From Nostoc calcicola FACHB-3891 (GTDB taxonomy: Bacteria; Cyanobacteriota; Cyanobacteriia; Cyanobacteriales; Nostocaceae), in the NCBI RefSeq assembly GCF_014697355.1, contig NZ_JACJRQ010000052.1, positions 1-49,555 of the forward strand: a stretch of DNA of 49,555 nt. Reading direction: 5' to 3'. The notes under the pieces are model-generated. The model searched no databases. It saw only the letters and a list, made by a program, of their open reading frames with translations, and was not told the origin of the DNA. Made by a program: the position numbers and the translations under genes. Shown here piece after piece: positions 34,301-42,415 of this stretch. Every line of letters begins with the position of its first letter. Position 1 is the first letter of the stretch.

Positions 34301-35030
34301 CCAAAATCTCAAATCCCTAGACCCCAATCTAAAATCCAAAATCCAAAATCTCAAATCCCTTGCAGATTACCTGGTGAAAAAAAGCGTTTGGATTGTTGGC
34401 GGTGACGGTTGGGCATATGATATTGACTTTGGTGGTATCGACCATGTGCTGGCTAGCGGTCGCAATGTCAACATCTTAGTCATGGACACAGAAGTATATT
34501 CCAACACAGGCGGTCAATCTTCCAAAGCCACACCGCGAGCCGCAGTTGCCAAATATGCCGCCAGTGGTAAGCCTGCGCCAAAGAAAGACTTGGGTATGAT
34601 TGCCATGACCTACGGAAATGTCTACGTAGCCAGTGTAGCCCTTGGTGCCAGGGATGAACATACCCTAAAGGCATTTTTGGAAGCAGAGGCTTATGATGGG
34701 CCATCGCTGATTATTGCTTATAGCCATTGCATCGCCCACGGCATTAATATGACTACAGGCATGAATCATCAAAAAACTCTGGTAGAATCAGGACGTTGGT
34801 TGCTGTATCGGCATAATCCAGAGTTGCAAAAACAAGGTAAAAATCCCTTGCAATTGGATATGCGATCGCCAACACAACCTGTAGAACATTCAATGTATCA
34901 AGAAAATCGCTTCAAAATGCTCACCAAGAGCAAACCCGAACTTGCCAAGCATCTATTAGAACAAGCCCAAACCGAGGTAGATGCACGTTGGCAGATGTAC
35001 CAATATCTGGCAAAACGTGAGATTCTTTAA
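31356..35030 (+). CDS. nifJ: Pyruvate:ferredoxin/flavodoxin oxidoreductase
   Basis: The 1224-residue enzyme converts pyruvate and CoA to acetyl-CoA and CO2 and passes electrons to ferredoxin or flavodoxin, a route that can feed nitrogenase or fermentation. Homologues begin MNKTFATIDGNEAVARVAY, so I use ATG 31356 rather than the earlier ATG in repeat sequence. Visible parts are the pyruvate-binding domain I (YPITPSSAMGEW), two 4Fe-4S clusters (CVQCGKCVMVCP near 714 and CTGCAICVEICP near 769), the proximal cluster cysteines (CAGCGETPY) and the TPP site (GGDGWAYDIDFGG). Two repeat-derived segments (residues about 352-379 and 975-1002) lengthen the protein by some 50 residues. Both are in frame, so it should still be made. 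Confidence 0.95.
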   Translation: MNKTFATIDGNEAVARVAYKLNEAIAIYPITPSSAMGEWADAWSAEGRPNLWGTIPSVVQMQSEGGAAAAVHGALQTGSLSTTFTASQGLLLMIPNLYKIAGELTSAVVHVAARSLATHALSIFGDHSDVMAARATGFALLCSASVQESQDFALIAHAATLEARVSFMHFFDGFRTSHEVQKVKLLADDDLRSLIDDNLILAHRSRALTPDRPVLRGTAQNPDVYFQSREGANPYYNACPEIVQRIMDKFGERTGRYYQIYEYYGASDADRVIVLMGSGCETVHETVDYLNARGEKVGVVKVRLYRPFDVQRFVAALPSSVTAIAVLDRTKEPGSAGEPLYLDVVAAIHEAWGEEAGEQGAGSRGEELFPCPLPPAPLPKIVGGRYGLSSKEFTPAMVKGIFDNLVQSQPKKHFTIGINDDVTYTSLDFDPNFSTESNGVVRAMFYGLGSDGTVGANKNSIKIIGEETDNYAQGYFVYDSKKSGSMTVSHLRFGKEPIRSTYLIDQANFIGCHHWGFLERIDVLKAATHGAILLLNSPYDADSVWENLPLKVQQQIIEKQLKLYVINANQVARESGMGGRINTIMQVCFFALAGVLPQEEAIAKIKQAIEKTYGKKGAEIVRMNLQAVDNTLDNLHKVDIPQTPNSCTDAINCVFTPNSAPKFVQEVLGKIMIWEGDDLPVSSLPADGIFPVGTAKWEKRNVAQEIPVWEPDVCVQCGKCVMVCPHSAIRAKAYQVDELVNAPETFKSINAKDKDFANQKFTIQVAPEDCTGCAICVEICPAKNKAEPLRKAINMAQQLPLREQEQKNWDFFLTLPNPDRRQLKLNQIRQQQLQEPLFEFSGACAGCGETPYLKLLTQLFGDRAVIANATGCSSIYGGNLPTTPWTTNAQGRGPAWSNNLFEDNAEFGFGFRLSVDKQAEFAAELLQQLGNGEIIPEDLVQSILKAEQKSEADIWEQRERIELLQQKLDEILTLYPNLKSKIQNLKSLDPNLKSKIQNLKSLADYLVKKSVWIVGGDGWAYDIDFGGIDHVLASGRNVNILVMDTEVYSNTGGQSSKATPRAAVAKYAASGKPAPKKDLGMIAMTYGNVYVASVALGARDEHTLKAFLEAEAYDGPSLIIAYSHCIAHGINMTTGMNHQKTLVESGRWLLYRHNPELQKQGKNPLQLDMRSPTQPVEHSMYQENRFKMLTKSKPELAKHLLEQAQTEVDARWQMYQYLAKREIL

Positions 35031-35091
35031 ACATTAATGGGCTACGCCTACGCACCATCAGATTTTTCAGTGAAACACGATTATCATCAAT

Positions 35092-35210
35092 AAGACTTAC
35101 GCACACTCTAGGAATTCTTGGCGTTCTTGGCGCCTTCTCTACGAGACGCGAAGCGCAAAGGCGGTTCGATAAATTAACCGAAGTTACCTATTTTTGGGTA
35201 AGTCCCGATC
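35092..35210. repeat. Degenerate element with gacttacgc/gtaagtc ends
   Basis: aagacttacgcac near 35092 and gggtaagtcc near 35200 form weak inverted ends resembling those of the 4944-5136 element. Between them is tctctacgagacgcgaagcg, a genome-typical repeat. It is part of the 680-bp gene-free region between nifJ and the sensor kinase. Confidence 0.4.
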
Positions 35211-35238
35211 GAATCACATAAGCGATCGCACGTAAAGA

Positions 35239-35712
35239 TATAGCAGATTGCAAGTTGGTGAGGTACAGATAATCGTAGGGGCGCACAGCTGTGCGCCCCT
35301 ACCTGTGTACCTCATTTACCTAAAAAACGCTGTATAAGCTCTCGTCAACAAACGCATCGTTTTCATGAACAAACGCATCGTTTTCATGAACAAACTCATC
35401 GTTTTCATGAACAAACTCATCGTTTTCATGAACAAACTCATCGTTTTCATGAACAAACGCATCGCTTTCATGAACAAACGCATGATTTTCGTGATATGGC
35501 TTTGCTTGTTCGTTGTATCTGGCAGATGATAGTGCGTAGGCGTAGCCCATCCTATACATCGCACTTTGTTCAATTAGAGCATAGATGATGCACTAGATAG
35601 CAACATTTATTGTAATACAGCGTATTTCAGGTAAATGAGGTACGCGGGTAGGGGCACGGCACTGCCGTGCCCTTACAATTATTTGTACCTCACCAACTTG
35701 CAATCTGCTGTA
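35239..35712. repeat. Composite: two inverted 97-bp repeats around a 21-bp tandem repeat
   Basis: The copy at 35239-35335 begins tatagcagattgcaagttgg, and the copy at 35616-35712 is its diverged reverse complement. Each copy contains tgaggtac/gtacctca ends and a strong ggggc palindrome. Between them seven 21-bp units (aacaaacgcatcgttttcat plus g) run from 35347 to 35493. Read on the minus strand, the units give a heptapeptide FVHENDE/A in one frame and MKTMRLF/MKTMSLF in another. With several frames open I treat this as non-coding. Confidence 0.75.
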
Positions 35713-35714
35713 AA

Positions 35715-37049
35715 TCACGATGAAAGAGGAAGTCGAACTGTAAATGTACTACCTAGCCCAGGTTGACTTTGAACGTGAATATTGCTTTTGTGCGCTCTCG
35801 CGATCGCGATTGCGATGGCTAATCCCAAACCCGAACCGCCAGAGGTGCGAGAGCGATCGCGATCTACTCGGTAGAAGCGATCGAAAATTCGCTGTTGATG
35901 TTCAACAGCAATACCAATTCCTGTATCTTCAACTTTAATCATGGCGTAAAGCTCACTTTTTTCCAAAAAAACCGTGACTTTCCCACCGCTAGATGTAGCT
36001 TGAATTGCATTAGCAATTAAGTTGGAAATTAAGCGATAAAGCTGTTCTTCATTTCCCATCACATACAGTTTTTCTGAGACTTGCACCTGTTTAGAAAGAT
36101 TGACTTTAGTTTCTACTGCCAAGAATGCTAATTCCTCAGTTAAATCGCTAATTAAATCATTCAAACAGCAAGGCTGATATTCTCCTGTTAGTTGTTTTTG
36201 GTCTATCCTTGTTAATAGCAATAAATCTCCTACTAATTGTGATAGTCGCCGATTTTGGCGTTTGAGTACATCTAAAATTCCACCATTGGATTTTGGTTCT
36301 TGCTGTGACTTGATAGCAGCTTCAATAGTAGAATACATTGCTGCTAAAGGTGTGCGAAACTCATGAGCAGCATCAGCAGTAAATTGTTGCATTTGTTGGT
36401 AGGAAAGATATACTGGTTGCATTGCCCTTCCTGCCAACCACCAACTAGACAAACCAACGAAAATCATGGAAATTGGCAATCCCAACACTAAAGCTAATCT
36501 TAAATAAGCCAGATGCTGGTCTAAATCAGTGATACTACGTGCCACTTGCAGATAACCAGAAACGTGGTTTTGAGTATACAAAGGTAAAGTGATTTCGCGG
36601 TATCGAATGCCAGAAGAATCTGTTAATATTTGCCAATGCTCTAATGCTGAGGTAATCGGTAACTTGTCAAATTCCATACCTCCACTAGCAAAAAGTTTTC
36701 CTGAGCGATCCAATAAGCGGATATAGTAATTAACTCGATTTGCCGCCTCTGCGATTGATTTTTTAATGGATGTTTTTTTAGGCAAACAACTTGTCTGAGC
36801 CAGACATAATTCTAAAGAAAATTCTTTAGCAAAGCGTTGTAATTGTCCGGGTTGTTGCCAAGTCGGTTCAATCCTTTTATGGAGTGCATTTGCGACTGAT
36901 TGCAATCCCTGGTCTATGGTTTCATAGTAGGCATGGGCAACCACACTATAAACTCCCAAACTAGATAGCCCTAAAATACCGCCCATGACGAGGGTATACC
37001 AAGCTGCCAACCGCAACCGAGTTTGGTGGAAGATGGGATTGCGTTCCAT
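35715..37049 (-). CDS. rppB: Sensor histidine kinase, RppB/NrsS-like
   Basis: The 444-residue kinase has an N-terminal span (about 12-35), an extracytoplasmic sensor region (about 36-185), a second span (about 186-210) and a cytoplasmic core. The H-box is FTADAAHEFRTPLAAMYSTI, the N-box LISNLIANAIQATSSGG, and the G-boxes VEDTGIGI and GGSGLGLAIAIAI. It lies 45 bp downstream of the rppA-like regulator, the order of Synechocystis nrsR/nrsS (rppA/rppB), whose products respond to nickel or redox/light signals. The sensory input here is not determined. Confidence 0.88.
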   Translation of the reverse strand: MERNPIFHQTRLRLAAWYTLVMGGILGLSSLGVYSVVAHAYYETIDQGLQSVANALHKRIEPTWQQPGQLQRFAKEFSLELCLAQTSCLPKKTSIKKSIAEAANRVNYYIRLLDRSGKLFASGGMEFDKLPITSALEHWQILTDSSGIRYREITLPLYTQNHVSGYLQVARSITDLDQHLAYLRLALVLGLPISMIFVGLSSWWLAGRAMQPVYLSYQQMQQFTADAAHEFRTPLAAMYSTIEAAIKSQQEPKSNGGILDVLKRQNRRLSQLVGDLLLLTRIDQKQLTGEYQPCCLNDLISDLTEELAFLAVETKVNLSKQVQVSEKLYVMGNEEQLYRLISNLIANAIQATSSGGKVTVFLEKSELYAMIKVEDTGIGIAVEHQQRIFDRFYRVDRDRSRTSGGSGLGLAIAIAIARAHKSNIHVQSQPGLGSTFTVRLPLSS

Positions 37050-37094
37050 ATTTCTATAACCTTGCTGAAAGTGTCGCTGTCGAGTTAGCAGAAA

Positions 37095-37829
37095 TCATCT
37101 GCCTATTTCCGCAGCCGGAATATTGAGACGATAGCCCACACCATAAACAGTTTCAATTAAAGATTCGTTCTCTTCTTCTCCTAATTTACGTCTCAATAAG
37201 CGAATCTGTGCTGCTACGACATTACTAACTGGTTCTGCACCAATTTCCCAAAGCTGATTAATAATTTGGTCGCGGCTGACAATTTGGTTAGGATGTCTCA
37301 TGAAATATTCCAGCAATTGAAATTCCTTTACAGTTAAAGAGAATACTTGATTTTGTCCGTTACAATACTGACGAATAAGTTGATGAGTACTGTAATTGAG
37401 AGTCAGGCAACCTACTTGTAAGCGTCGGGGTTGGACTTGAGGTGTCAGCGTTGCTCCTACATAAGAGGATCGCCGTTGTAATGCTCGCAATCTTGCCAGC
37501 AATTCTGCCATATCAAAGGGTTTAACTAAATAATCATCTGCACCGCTATCTAGACCAATAATCTTTTCCTCCATCCGGTCTTTAGCCGTTAGCATTAATA
37601 CAGGCAGAGTTAACTGGCGCGATCGCAACCATTTACACAACTCTATCCCCGATACTCCAGGCAGCATCCAATCAAAAATCGCCAGTGTATACTCAGTCCA
37701 ACCAGTTTCTAAATATTGCCATGCCTGAGTCCCATCTAGAAACCAGTCAACTATATACGCCTCATGGCTCAGGACTTGTTTGATTGCTGCACCTAAATCT
37801 GCTTCATCCTCAACTAATATCAGCCGCAT
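37095..37829 (-). CDS. rppA: OmpR-family response regulator, RppA/NrsR-like
   Basis: The 244-residue regulator starts at ATG 37829 (MRLILVEDEADLGAAIKQVL), a far better match to the family than an upstream ATG at 37931. The receiver has acidic pocket EDE, phospho-acceptor Asp in LAIFDWMLPGVSGIELC and Lys in DYLVKPF. The C-terminal winged helix is OmpR-type (LTVKEFQLLEYFMRHPNQIV, ending ETVYGVGYRL). The long run AELLARLRALQRRS is typical of the RppA/NrsR group. It is 13 bp downstream of the small glycine-rich protein gene and probably co-transcribed with the kinase. Confidence 0.9.
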   Translation of the reverse strand: MRLILVEDEADLGAAIKQVLSHEAYIVDWFLDGTQAWQYLETGWTEYTLAIFDWMLPGVSGIELCKWLRSRQLTLPVLMLTAKDRMEEKIIGLDSGADDYLVKPFDMAELLARLRALQRRSSYVGATLTPQVQPRRLQVGCLTLNYSTHQLIRQYCNGQNQVFSLTVKEFQLLEYFMRHPNQIVSRDQIINQLWEIGAEPVSNVVAAQIRLLRRKLGEEENESLIETVYGVGYRLNIPAAEIGR

Positions 37830-37842
37830 AGTTAACACAGTG

Positions 37843-38208
37843 CTAAAAGCTTTCTTTAGGTTGCATTTTTTCACCCTGAGGTTTTGATAGTGCTTGGAGT
37901 TCTTCCCAACTATAGTGACTAGGTAATTCAATTGGTTTGCGATCTGCTCCTAATCCTAAGCCTACTGTCGGCTGGAGTTCTTCAATGAATTGCTCGGTGT
38001 ATCCTGCCAGTTCATTGGCTGCAACTCCAAGTGCGATCGCACCTGCAACGCCACCAATTGCAGCACCAACCTTACCACCAATTGAGCGGCCTAGTGCGGC
38101 TCCTGCAATTCCGCCTCCGACTGCTCCCAATCCTGTTGCAATAGGATGAGTATTTGGAGGCGTTTGATTTTCATTTTCTCGGTTAGAAGTAGAGTGTTCT
38201 TCGTTCAT
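37843..38208 (-). CDS. Glycine-zipper small protein upstream of rppA
   Basis: The start is at ATG 38208 (121 residues), which has AAGGAG at a normal distance; longer frames run into non-homologous sequence. After a polar leader comes GLGAVGGGIAGAALGRSIGG, then KVGAAIGGVAGAIALGVAAN, a glycine-zipper segment able to insert in or lie on a membrane. A short acidic tail with SHYSWEELQALSKPQ follows. I recognise the general class only (stress-related or outer-membrane-associated glycine-zipper proteins). Its close spacing suggests co-regulation with the two-component pair. Confidence 0.7.
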   Translation of the reverse strand: MNEEHSTSNRENENQTPPNTHPIATGLGAVGGGIAGAALGRSIGGKVGAAIGGVAGAIALGVAANELAGYTEQFIEELQPTVGLGLGADRKPIELPSHYSWEELQALSKPQGEKMQPKESF

Positions 38209-38382
38209 AATCTGTTTCTCCTTGAAACTATAATCAGCATGAACTTCCCTTGTAGTCTGGGAAAAGGTTAAAGAGTAAGGGGTAAAGGATGTATTTGAAA
38301 CACTCACCTTTCCAATCGAGGCGGCGGCGGAGCGAGCGATTTGCACCTTCCAAAGGTTTTAAGCTGGAACGATGGGATTTCA

Positions 38383-38880
38383 TCATATACTCCTACCGAA
38401 CTCCGGCTCTGATGGACGGCGTTGTTCTCCTTGCTGAATCTCTCGCTCTAAGAAATAATTCAGCAAGGTTCGCAGCAAAACGATCGCTCCTAAATTCAAA
38501 ATATCCTGGCGGGTGGGTGCTACTGCTGTCCGCAAAATATCGCTGGCGACAGTAAATTCCAACCCTAATGCCAGTACTCGCCCCAATTGCAGACGAATTC
38601 CTTCCGTGGCATCAAAATGTTGCTTGGAGCGAGAGAACAACAGTCGCAAATAAGCAGCAATGCCTCGGATTACTGCTCCACCAATCACAACTGCTGCGGC
38701 AATTTCTGTCCCTGCTGCCAAATAACCAACAATGACTTTCAGCCATGTCTCTAGAGGAGTAGTTTCTCTGCCCTGCCCTCCGGCTTCCACATTCAAACTC
38801 AAAAGCAGAACTAGCCCTAGTATGAGCGCTAGGGGCAATATTAAATTAATTAATGAATCTTGTGATGCCTCTTTTTTCAT
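38383..38880 (-). CDS. DUF1622 membrane protein
   Basis: The 165-residue protein has three likely membrane segments: about 12-30 (LILPLALILGLVLLLSL), about 47-75 (KVIVGYLAAGTEIAAAVVIG), and a C-terminal one near ILNLGAIVLLRTLLNYFLER. The core GRVLALGLEFTVASDILRTA is the DUF1622 signature. The function is unknown. It lies between the glycine-zipper gene (175 bp away) and the GMC oxidoreductase gene (30 bp), on the same strand, so it could belong to either transcript. Confidence 0.82.
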   Translation of the reverse strand: MKKEASQDSLINLILPLALILGLVLLLSLNVEAGGQGRETTPLETWLKVIVGYLAAGTEIAAAVVIGGAVIRGIAAYLRLLFSRSKQHFDATEGIRLQLGRVLALGLEFTVASDILRTAVAPTRQDILNLGAIVLLRTLLNYFLEREIQQGEQRRPSEPEFGRSI

Positions 38881-38910
38881 AGCTTTCTACTTCAATCCTT
38901 CAGCTATGCG

Positions 38911-40527
38911 TTAGCGTACCCTCTGGGATCTTGCTACGCGGAGCGTGTGCTTTGCACCCAGGGCTGCTGCCAGCAGATCGCCAACACGCAATGCATTTGC
39001 CATAATCGTCAGTGTAGGGTTAGCACCGGAATTTGACGGAAAGAAACTACTATCTACAACATAAAGATTCTCGACATCATGGGTACGACAATTTAGATCC
39101 AGGACTGAGGTTTTGGGATCTGTGCCAAATCGACAACTACCGCATTGATGAGCAACTGCTTGTTCTGGTATGTGAGTGCGGGGATAAAGGCTAAATGGCA
39201 GGACGTGTTTGGCAGAGTGAGGGATTGACTTGAGTACAGATGTCCAGCGATGAATTAAGCGATCGCTTGCTTCGGTATTGTTCAGTGTATAGTCAACATG
39301 AATCTTGTCGCCCACAACCCGAATCCGATTATTTGGGTCTGGTAAATCCTCTGTTTGCAACCACCAGCCAACCGATCGCTCGGCCAGCAAATGGCGCTCA
39401 AAATGAGGAATCAGCTTGACAAATGGAGCCATCAGTGGCGGTGCTTCTCCAGGAATCATATCGGCAAGTACATTACCTGTATTCTGTACCATGCCCATCG
39501 GATAAGGAAAATCTGGCTCTCCCCAGTAAAAATCGTTGACAGCGATCGTTTTTTGAAAGTTGGCGTGATTCACCTCTAGATGTATGGAAACTATGGCCGT
39601 TTCCAGTTGTTTCATAAAATTCCGCCCCACGCGATCGGAACTATTTGCTAATCCGTTGGGATGTTTGTCATTAGCAGAGCGTAACAGCAAAGCAGCTGAG
39701 TTAACAGAACCACAGGCAACAACCACAATATCGCTTGTGAACCAATGTTGCTCTCCTGCAATTTCAGTTTCTACCTTCGTCACTTCTCGCCCCGACTCAC
39801 TGGTATGCAGCCGCAAGACTTTGGCATTAGTTAAAAGAGTAACATTGGCATATTTTTCACGAGCCGGACGAATGGCGTTGACATCAGCATCGGCTTTTGC
39901 GTCTACGAGACAAGGGTATCCGTCAAAAGTATCGCAGCGAATGCAGGGGCTATTTAGGCGATCGCTTTCATTGAGCTTTAATCCTAGTGGTAAATGAAAT
40001 GGGTAGTAACCCAGTTCCCGAATGCCATCAGCAAGGGACTGCATATCTGGCTCATGACTCACTGGCGGATAGGGATATGGTTCGCTGCGAGGTGGTTCTG
40101 TGGGGTCTTCTCCTTCCTGTCCATGCACGTCATATAGCTTTTCTGCTTGGGTATAGTATGGCTCAAAGTCTTGATACTTCAAAGGCCATTCTGGAGAAAT
40201 TCCTCCTTTATGAATTACCCTTTCAAAATCTCGCTCCCGGAATCTAATTAGGGCTGCACCGTAGAGTTTGGTATTGCCACCAACCCAGTAGCCTGTCTGA
40301 GGTTGAAAGGCTTTACCTTCCTTGTTATACCATTGCTCATCAGTATGGTAACGATGTTTTTGATAGACTTCCTCTGGATTCCAGTTAGCTTTCTCTCTCG
40401 GTAAAAAGTCGCCTCTTTCCAGTACTAGAATTTTTTTACCTGTGGGTGCAAGGCGATGGACTAATGTACCTCCACCGGCTCCTGTACCGATAATAATGAT
40501 GTCGTAATGTTCTGTGATGCTAGTCAT
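38911..40527 (-). CDS. GMC-family FAD oxidoreductase
   Basis: The 538-residue flavoprotein has the N-terminal dinucleotide fold DIIIIGTGAGGGTLVHRLAP, the GMC motif TGYWVGGNTKLYGAALIRFR, and the C-terminal catalytic region with HQCGSCRFGTDP and SSFFPSNSGANPTLTIMANA. Such enzymes oxidise alcohols or sugars, but the substrate cannot be inferred. The last about 15 residues (KHTLRVARSQRVR) come from a genome-typical repeat (ttgctacgcggagcgtgtgc, 38931-38950) rather than conserved sequence. Other sugar or lactone-type genes follow to the right on the opposite strand. Confidence 0.88.
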   Translation of the reverse strand: MTSITEHYDIIIIGTGAGGGTLVHRLAPTGKKILVLERGDFLPREKANWNPEEVYQKHRYHTDEQWYNKEGKAFQPQTGYWVGGNTKLYGAALIRFRERDFERVIHKGGISPEWPLKYQDFEPYYTQAEKLYDVHGQEGEDPTEPPRSEPYPYPPVSHEPDMQSLADGIRELGYYPFHLPLGLKLNESDRLNSPCIRCDTFDGYPCLVDAKADADVNAIRPAREKYANVTLLTNAKVLRLHTSESGREVTKVETEIAGEQHWFTSDIVVVACGSVNSAALLLRSANDKHPNGLANSSDRVGRNFMKQLETAIVSIHLEVNHANFQKTIAVNDFYWGEPDFPYPMGMVQNTGNVLADMIPGEAPPLMAPFVKLIPHFERHLLAERSVGWWLQTEDLPDPNNRIRVVGDKIHVDYTLNNTEASDRLIHRWTSVLKSIPHSAKHVLPFSLYPRTHIPEQAVAHQCGSCRFGTDPKTSVLDLNCRTHDVENLYVVDSSFFPSNSGANPTLTIMANALRVGDLLAAALGAKHTLRVARSQRVR

Positions 40528-40616
40528 AATTGATAATTGGTAATTTCATATTAATTACGGTTGAATTTCTTTAATCAACAAATTAATTTGGCAATATTTG
40601 AAGTTACTTTATCGAA

Positions 40617-40820
40617 CAGAATTCAGGAGCCAGGAGTCAGAATTAAGCAATGTTTTCTGTGCGAGTGGCGGTAAGCGTTGCGTTAGCGACGCAGGAGCGT
40701 CTGAATTACCGGGTTTAAGACCCCCACCAAATCGTAGATTTGGTGGTCTTTAATCAGTCGCGGGTCTAAATCCCCGACTGATTTATTCTGACTCCTGAAT
40801 TCTGAATTCTGAATTCTTCT
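40617..40820. repeat. Inverted-repeat block ending in tgaattc heptamers
   Basis: gaattcaggagccaggagtc on the left is the imperfect complement of gactcctgaattctgaattc on the right. The middle contains a hairpin in which ccaccaaatc pairs with gatttggtgg. At the right end tgaattc is repeated several times (about 40794-40816). The block is non-coding and precedes another MITE in the 950-bp gap. Confidence 0.6.
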
Positions 40821-40849
40821 TCAAAAGTTTTCCCAAAATTTAAATAGCT

Positions 40850-41021
40850 CTAAGAGGATGTTTGAAAAGCGTTACATAACACATTAAATTCTGACATTAC
40901 CCTCCCAACTCCCTTATAAAGGGGTAATTCAAGAGATTATTCCCCCCATTTACAAGGGGGGGTTAGGGGGGGTATTAGACACTTTGTTTAATAAATATAG
41001 CTTTTTAAACACCCTCTAAAG
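40850..41021. mobile_element. MITE-like element with CTAAGAGGATGTTTGAAAAGC ends
   Basis: The left end at 40850-40870 and the right end at 41000-41021 are inverted repeats with few mismatches; the right one reads gctttttaaacaccctctaa. The core has C-rich and G-rich blocks. No coding sequence is present. Downstream, 41022-41485 is AT-rich and should contain the promoter of the SMP-30 gene, which has a good AGGAGA ribosome-binding site before ATG 41486. Confidence 0.65.
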
Positions 41022-41485
41022 ACAGATTCTTATGCTTAGACTAAAGCTTTAATTACAATATTGCTTCTCTCTAATGGATTAATATTTATTTATGCCTAAA
41101 GACAGGTTAATATTTCATTTTAATTTCATTTTTCATTTCTATTATGTGGATTAGCCATGTAATCTCTTTACAAAAATAGTAAATAAATTTTGCTTTGCCT
41201 TTGATGAAGCTATTAATTCGATTGTGTGACAAAATATTTAATCTTAAACAAGAATAGGATTTTGGTGCAATCTATATCTATGGTTCAATGTTAATAGAGA
41301 TCGATATAGTAAGAATTAGCTTTATAATCATTAACTTCAATATTGTATTTAGTAACTGATGAAAATAGCTGAAAATTTTACACTCAGTTTGTTGCACGAT
41401 ATTAAGTAGATATTTACAAGATTTTAGTATTAGTTTAGACCTGCTATTTATCGTCAGTAGCCAAGTTAAATAACAGGAGATTTCT

Positions 41486-42415
41486 ATGCCTGAAGCCATT
41501 GAGATTTATGACGATCGCCTCCTTGCTATTGTACGCCCAGGAGCCTCACTTCAAAAGCTTGCCAACGGTGCAGTCCATAGCGAGGGGCCTGTTTACTTCC
41601 ATGAAGATGACAGTGTTGTGTGGAGCGATGCTCACGGCAATCGCCTGTTGCGGTGGAGTGCTACTGACAATGTGACTGTCCTACGAGATCCATCTGATTA
41701 CCAAAGTGGTAATTACCGTGACTTAGAGGGTCGTCTGGTTGCCTGTTCCTCTGGTTTGCGTGCTATTATCCGACGCGAACAAGACGGTGAATGGAAGGTT
41801 TTAGTCGATCGCTACCAGAATAAACGCCTGAACAGTCCAAATGATTTGGTAATCAAAAGCGACGGCACGATTTGGTTCACCGATCCGCCTTATGGGATTA
41901 CCGAGCCAAATCAAGGTTACGGCGGCGAACAGGAACAACCTGGAAGTTACGTGTATCGCTTCGACCCGGTAACTGCTGATATTTATCCTGTAGTAACAGA
42001 CATGGTGCGCCCTAATGGATTGGCTTTCAGTCCAGACGAAAGCCTTTTGTATGTTTCAGATACAGCGGCGTTTAATATTCCTGGAGGGCCTCATCATATT
42101 CGCGTCTATGAGGTTGTAGACAATCGCTATCTAAAGAATGGGCGTGTATTTGCAGTCATTGAGCCAGGACAACCGGATGGACTGCGGGTTGACAAACATG
42201 GCAATGTTTTTACTAGCTCTCAAGATAGCGTGCAGATATACGCCCCCGATGGAACTCGCTTAGGAAAAATTTTTGTACCTGAGACATCAGCTAACCTGAC
42301 TTTCGGTGGTAAAAAAGGCGATTCCCTTTCAGGGACACTTCGTGAACGCTTATTTATCACAGCCGGTCATTCGTTATATGTTATCGACCTTAATACCCGT
42401 GGTGTACAGCTATGA
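41486..42415 (+). CDS. SMP-30/gluconolactonase-like protein
   Basis: The 309-residue protein is a six-bladed beta-propeller of the SMP-30/gluconolaconase/LRE family: GAVHSEGPVYFHEDDSVVWS, NRLNSPNDLVI-type metal region (KRLNSPNDLVIKSDGTIWFT followed by DPPYGI), MVRPNGLAFSPDESLLYVSD and QPDGLRVDKHGNVFTSS. The metal ligands expected in this fold (Glu near residue 32, Asn in SPND, Asp in the SPDE/YVSD region) are present. It probably hydrolyses a sugar lactone. AGGAGA precedes the start. The following DoxX-like gene overlaps its stop by four bases (ATGA), so the two are coupled. Confidence 0.88.
   Translation: MPEAIEIYDDRLLAIVRPGASLQKLANGAVHSEGPVYFHEDDSVVWSDAHGNRLLRWSATDNVTVLRDPSDYQSGNYRDLEGRLVACSSGLRAIIRREQDGEWKVLVDRYQNKRLNSPNDLVIKSDGTIWFTDPPYGITEPNQGYGGEQEQPGSYVYRFDPVTADIYPVVTDMVRPNGLAFSPDESLLYVSDTAAFNIPGGPHHIRVYEVVDNRYLKNGRVFAVIEPGQPDGLRVDKHGNVFTSSQDSVQIYAPDGTRLGKIFVPETSANLTFGGKKGDSLSGTLRERLFITAGHSLYVIDLNTRGVQL

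Noticed and set aside
35347..35493. Possible CRISPR array
   Set aside because: The units are directly adjacent 21-mers with no spacers and no cas genes nearby.
35316..35573. Open frames encoding MKTMSLF or FVHENDE heptapeptide repeats
   Set aside because: A 21-bp unit keeps any frame open. There is no ribosome-binding site, and the array is bracketed by mobile repeats, so I treat it as repeat DNA.
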